Positions 62,970-64,000 of a stretch of 64,000 nt of DNA are shown here, in pieces. The first letter of the stretch is position 1; each line of letters starts with the position of its first letter. The translations under genes and the position numbers were made by a program. The stretch lies in NCBI RefSeq assembly GCF_020921035.1, contig NC_063152.1, positions 4,383,001-4,447,000 on the forward strand, given 5' to 3'. The notes beneath the pieces are model-generated. The model had not been told where the DNA came from. It searched no databases and was given only the letters and a program-made list of their open reading frames with translations. Source of the stretch: Rhodamnia argentea (taxonomy: Eukaryota; Streptophyta; Magnoliopsida; Myrtales; Myrtaceae).

Positions 62970-64000
62970 ATGGACACAGCCGGATGGGGCCTCACCCTCG
63001 ACTCCTCCTCCTCTGACTCCTTCTTCCCCAAAAAGCCCTCCGGCTTTCTGAAGCTCAAGCGCGACCGCGACCCCCTCCCCACCCACTCCTCCGGCCTCGG
63101 CGACTCCTCCTCCGCCGCCGCCGCCAGGATGTTCCCCGCCATTGACTTTTCCTCCACCCTCGGCCGCCACGACCCCAACCCGCCGTCTTCGTCGCCGCCG
63201 GAGGCGGCCGACCGGCCTCGGGTCGTCGTCGGCGAGGTCGACTTCTTCTCCGATAGCAAGAACAGATCGTCTCTAGCCGCCGGTGGCGAGGAGGCTAAGG
63301 CCACCAGTGTGAGCGTCAAGAAGGAGAGCTCCGCTGCAGCCGCCGCCGCCGCCGCCGCCGGTGCGAGGTCGGAGCTGAACGTGAACGTAAGAACTTGGAG
63401 CTGAATTGTCCTTCCGTTATTTTTCCTTCTTCTTTTTCGTGGAAACCCAGGAGAATAAGTAAATCTCGGCGTAATTTGCCGGTTTCAATGCGATCGGTCT
63501 ATGCAATATCACCTCTCGGATGATCCTACGTTGTTCTCCGTCGCTAAAAAAAAAAAAAAACTGGTTTCTTATCGTGAAAATTCTCTGTTCAACAGACTGG
63601 TTTGCGCCTCCTCACTGCTAACGCCGGGAGTGACGAGTCAACCGTGGACGACGGAGTCTCATCTGATGTCGAGGACAGAAGAGCCAAGAACGAGGTAAAA
63701 AAGAAAAGAAAAAGAAAAACATAGTCAAGATCAGACCCGCACATGGTTGTCTAACTTGGGATTCTTAGTTTACTTAATCAGAACGCGTTTTGACGATCTT
63801 CATCTTCTTCTTCTTCTTCTTCTTCTTTAGCAGTTGGCTCACCTGCAAGTGCAGCTGCAGAGGATGAACGCGGAGAACCACAGGTTGAGAGAGATGCTCG
63901 GCCAAGTCTCGAGCAACTACAGTTCATTGCAGTTGCACCTCTCTTCGCTGCTCCAGCAGCAGCAGCAGCAGAACAATGGAGCTGAGCTCACGCAAGATCG
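62970..64000 (+). CDS. WRKY transcription factor, group IIb (WRKY6/31/42-like), 3' partial
   Basis: Nuclear regulator binding W-box DNA. Exons seen: 62970-63386, 63596-63694 and from 63831 (or 63834) past the window end. N-terminal MDTAGWGLTLDSSSSDSFFP, then FPAIDFSS and VGEVDFFSD blocks typical of group IIb, and an Ala run. Exon 2 reads TGLRLLTANAGSDESTVDDG and DVEDRRAKNE. Exon 3 starts the leucine-zipper region (LQVQLQRMNAENHRLREMLG) and a Gln run encoded by CAG (63951-63971). The WRKYGQK domain and zinc finger lie beyond the window. Very GC-rich exon 1. Exon 3 has a tandem acceptor (TTTAGCAG) that could include or skip one Gln. Confidence 0.93.
63799..63826. repeat. (TTC)n at the WRKY intron 2 acceptor
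   Basis: About nine CTT/TTC units form the polypyrimidine tract directly before the tandem acceptor. Confidence 0.93.

Noticed and set aside
62828..63319. 163-codon antisense frame over WRKY exon 1
   Set aside because: Shadow of GC-rich coding sequence.

Overview
The window is nuclear DNA of a flowering plant, most likely a eudicot. The genes have many short exons with GT/AG introns. The gene set is plant-specific: a GT14 (BC10-like) glycosyltransferase, a class III peroxidase, STIG1-like secreted peptides, a GUB_WAK ectodomain protein and a group IIb WRKY factor. The intergenic space is AT-rich and packed with foldback and MITE-type repeats and CT/GA microsatellites. The repeats remind me of Myrtales such as Eucalyptus, but that is recollection and not proof.

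Layout. 34-4893 (+): 3' part of an organellar (bacterial-type) leucyl-tRNA synthetase whose N-terminal exons lie outside the window. 6717-11393 (+): GT14-family glycosyltransferase, ten exons. 12775-14388 (-): class III peroxidase, three exons. 16956-20826 (-): PLP homeostasis protein (YggS/PROSC family), seven exons, with a MITE in intron 4. 21478-27257: a 5.8-kb PIF/Harbinger DNA transposon with matching terminal inverted repeats and a TTA target duplication. It carries a transposase gene and a Myb/SANT-like gene, both on the minus strand and both broken. It is inserted inside an older foldback repeat.

31801-32220, 37631-38050 and 47235-47756 (+): three intronless STIG1-like genes in tandem. 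Each encodes a signal peptide and a 16-cysteine domain, and each has a TATA box about 90-100 bp before the ATG. Repeats fill the spaces between them, including two non-autonomous elements with 8/9-bp duplications and a 1.26-kb element with a perfect 9-bp duplication. 48932-50260 (-): a kinase-less wall-associated (GUB_WAK) membrane protein. 50.3-62.9 kb: a gene-poor stretch of decayed repeats, microsatellites, a 111-bp tandem duplication and a few unrecognised coding-like scraps. 62970-64000 (+): first three exons of a WRKY6/31/42-like transcription factor, cut by the window end before the WRKY domain.

The genes do not form a functional operon or pathway. The one local gene family is the STIG1 array, which appears to have spread apart through repeat insertion. 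No CRISPR array, rRNA, convincing tRNA, LTR retrotransposon or viral insertion was recognised. The most informative structure is the Harbinger element: a nearly full-length copy with four identifiable inactivating lesions and an internal 67-bp near-perfect palindrome.
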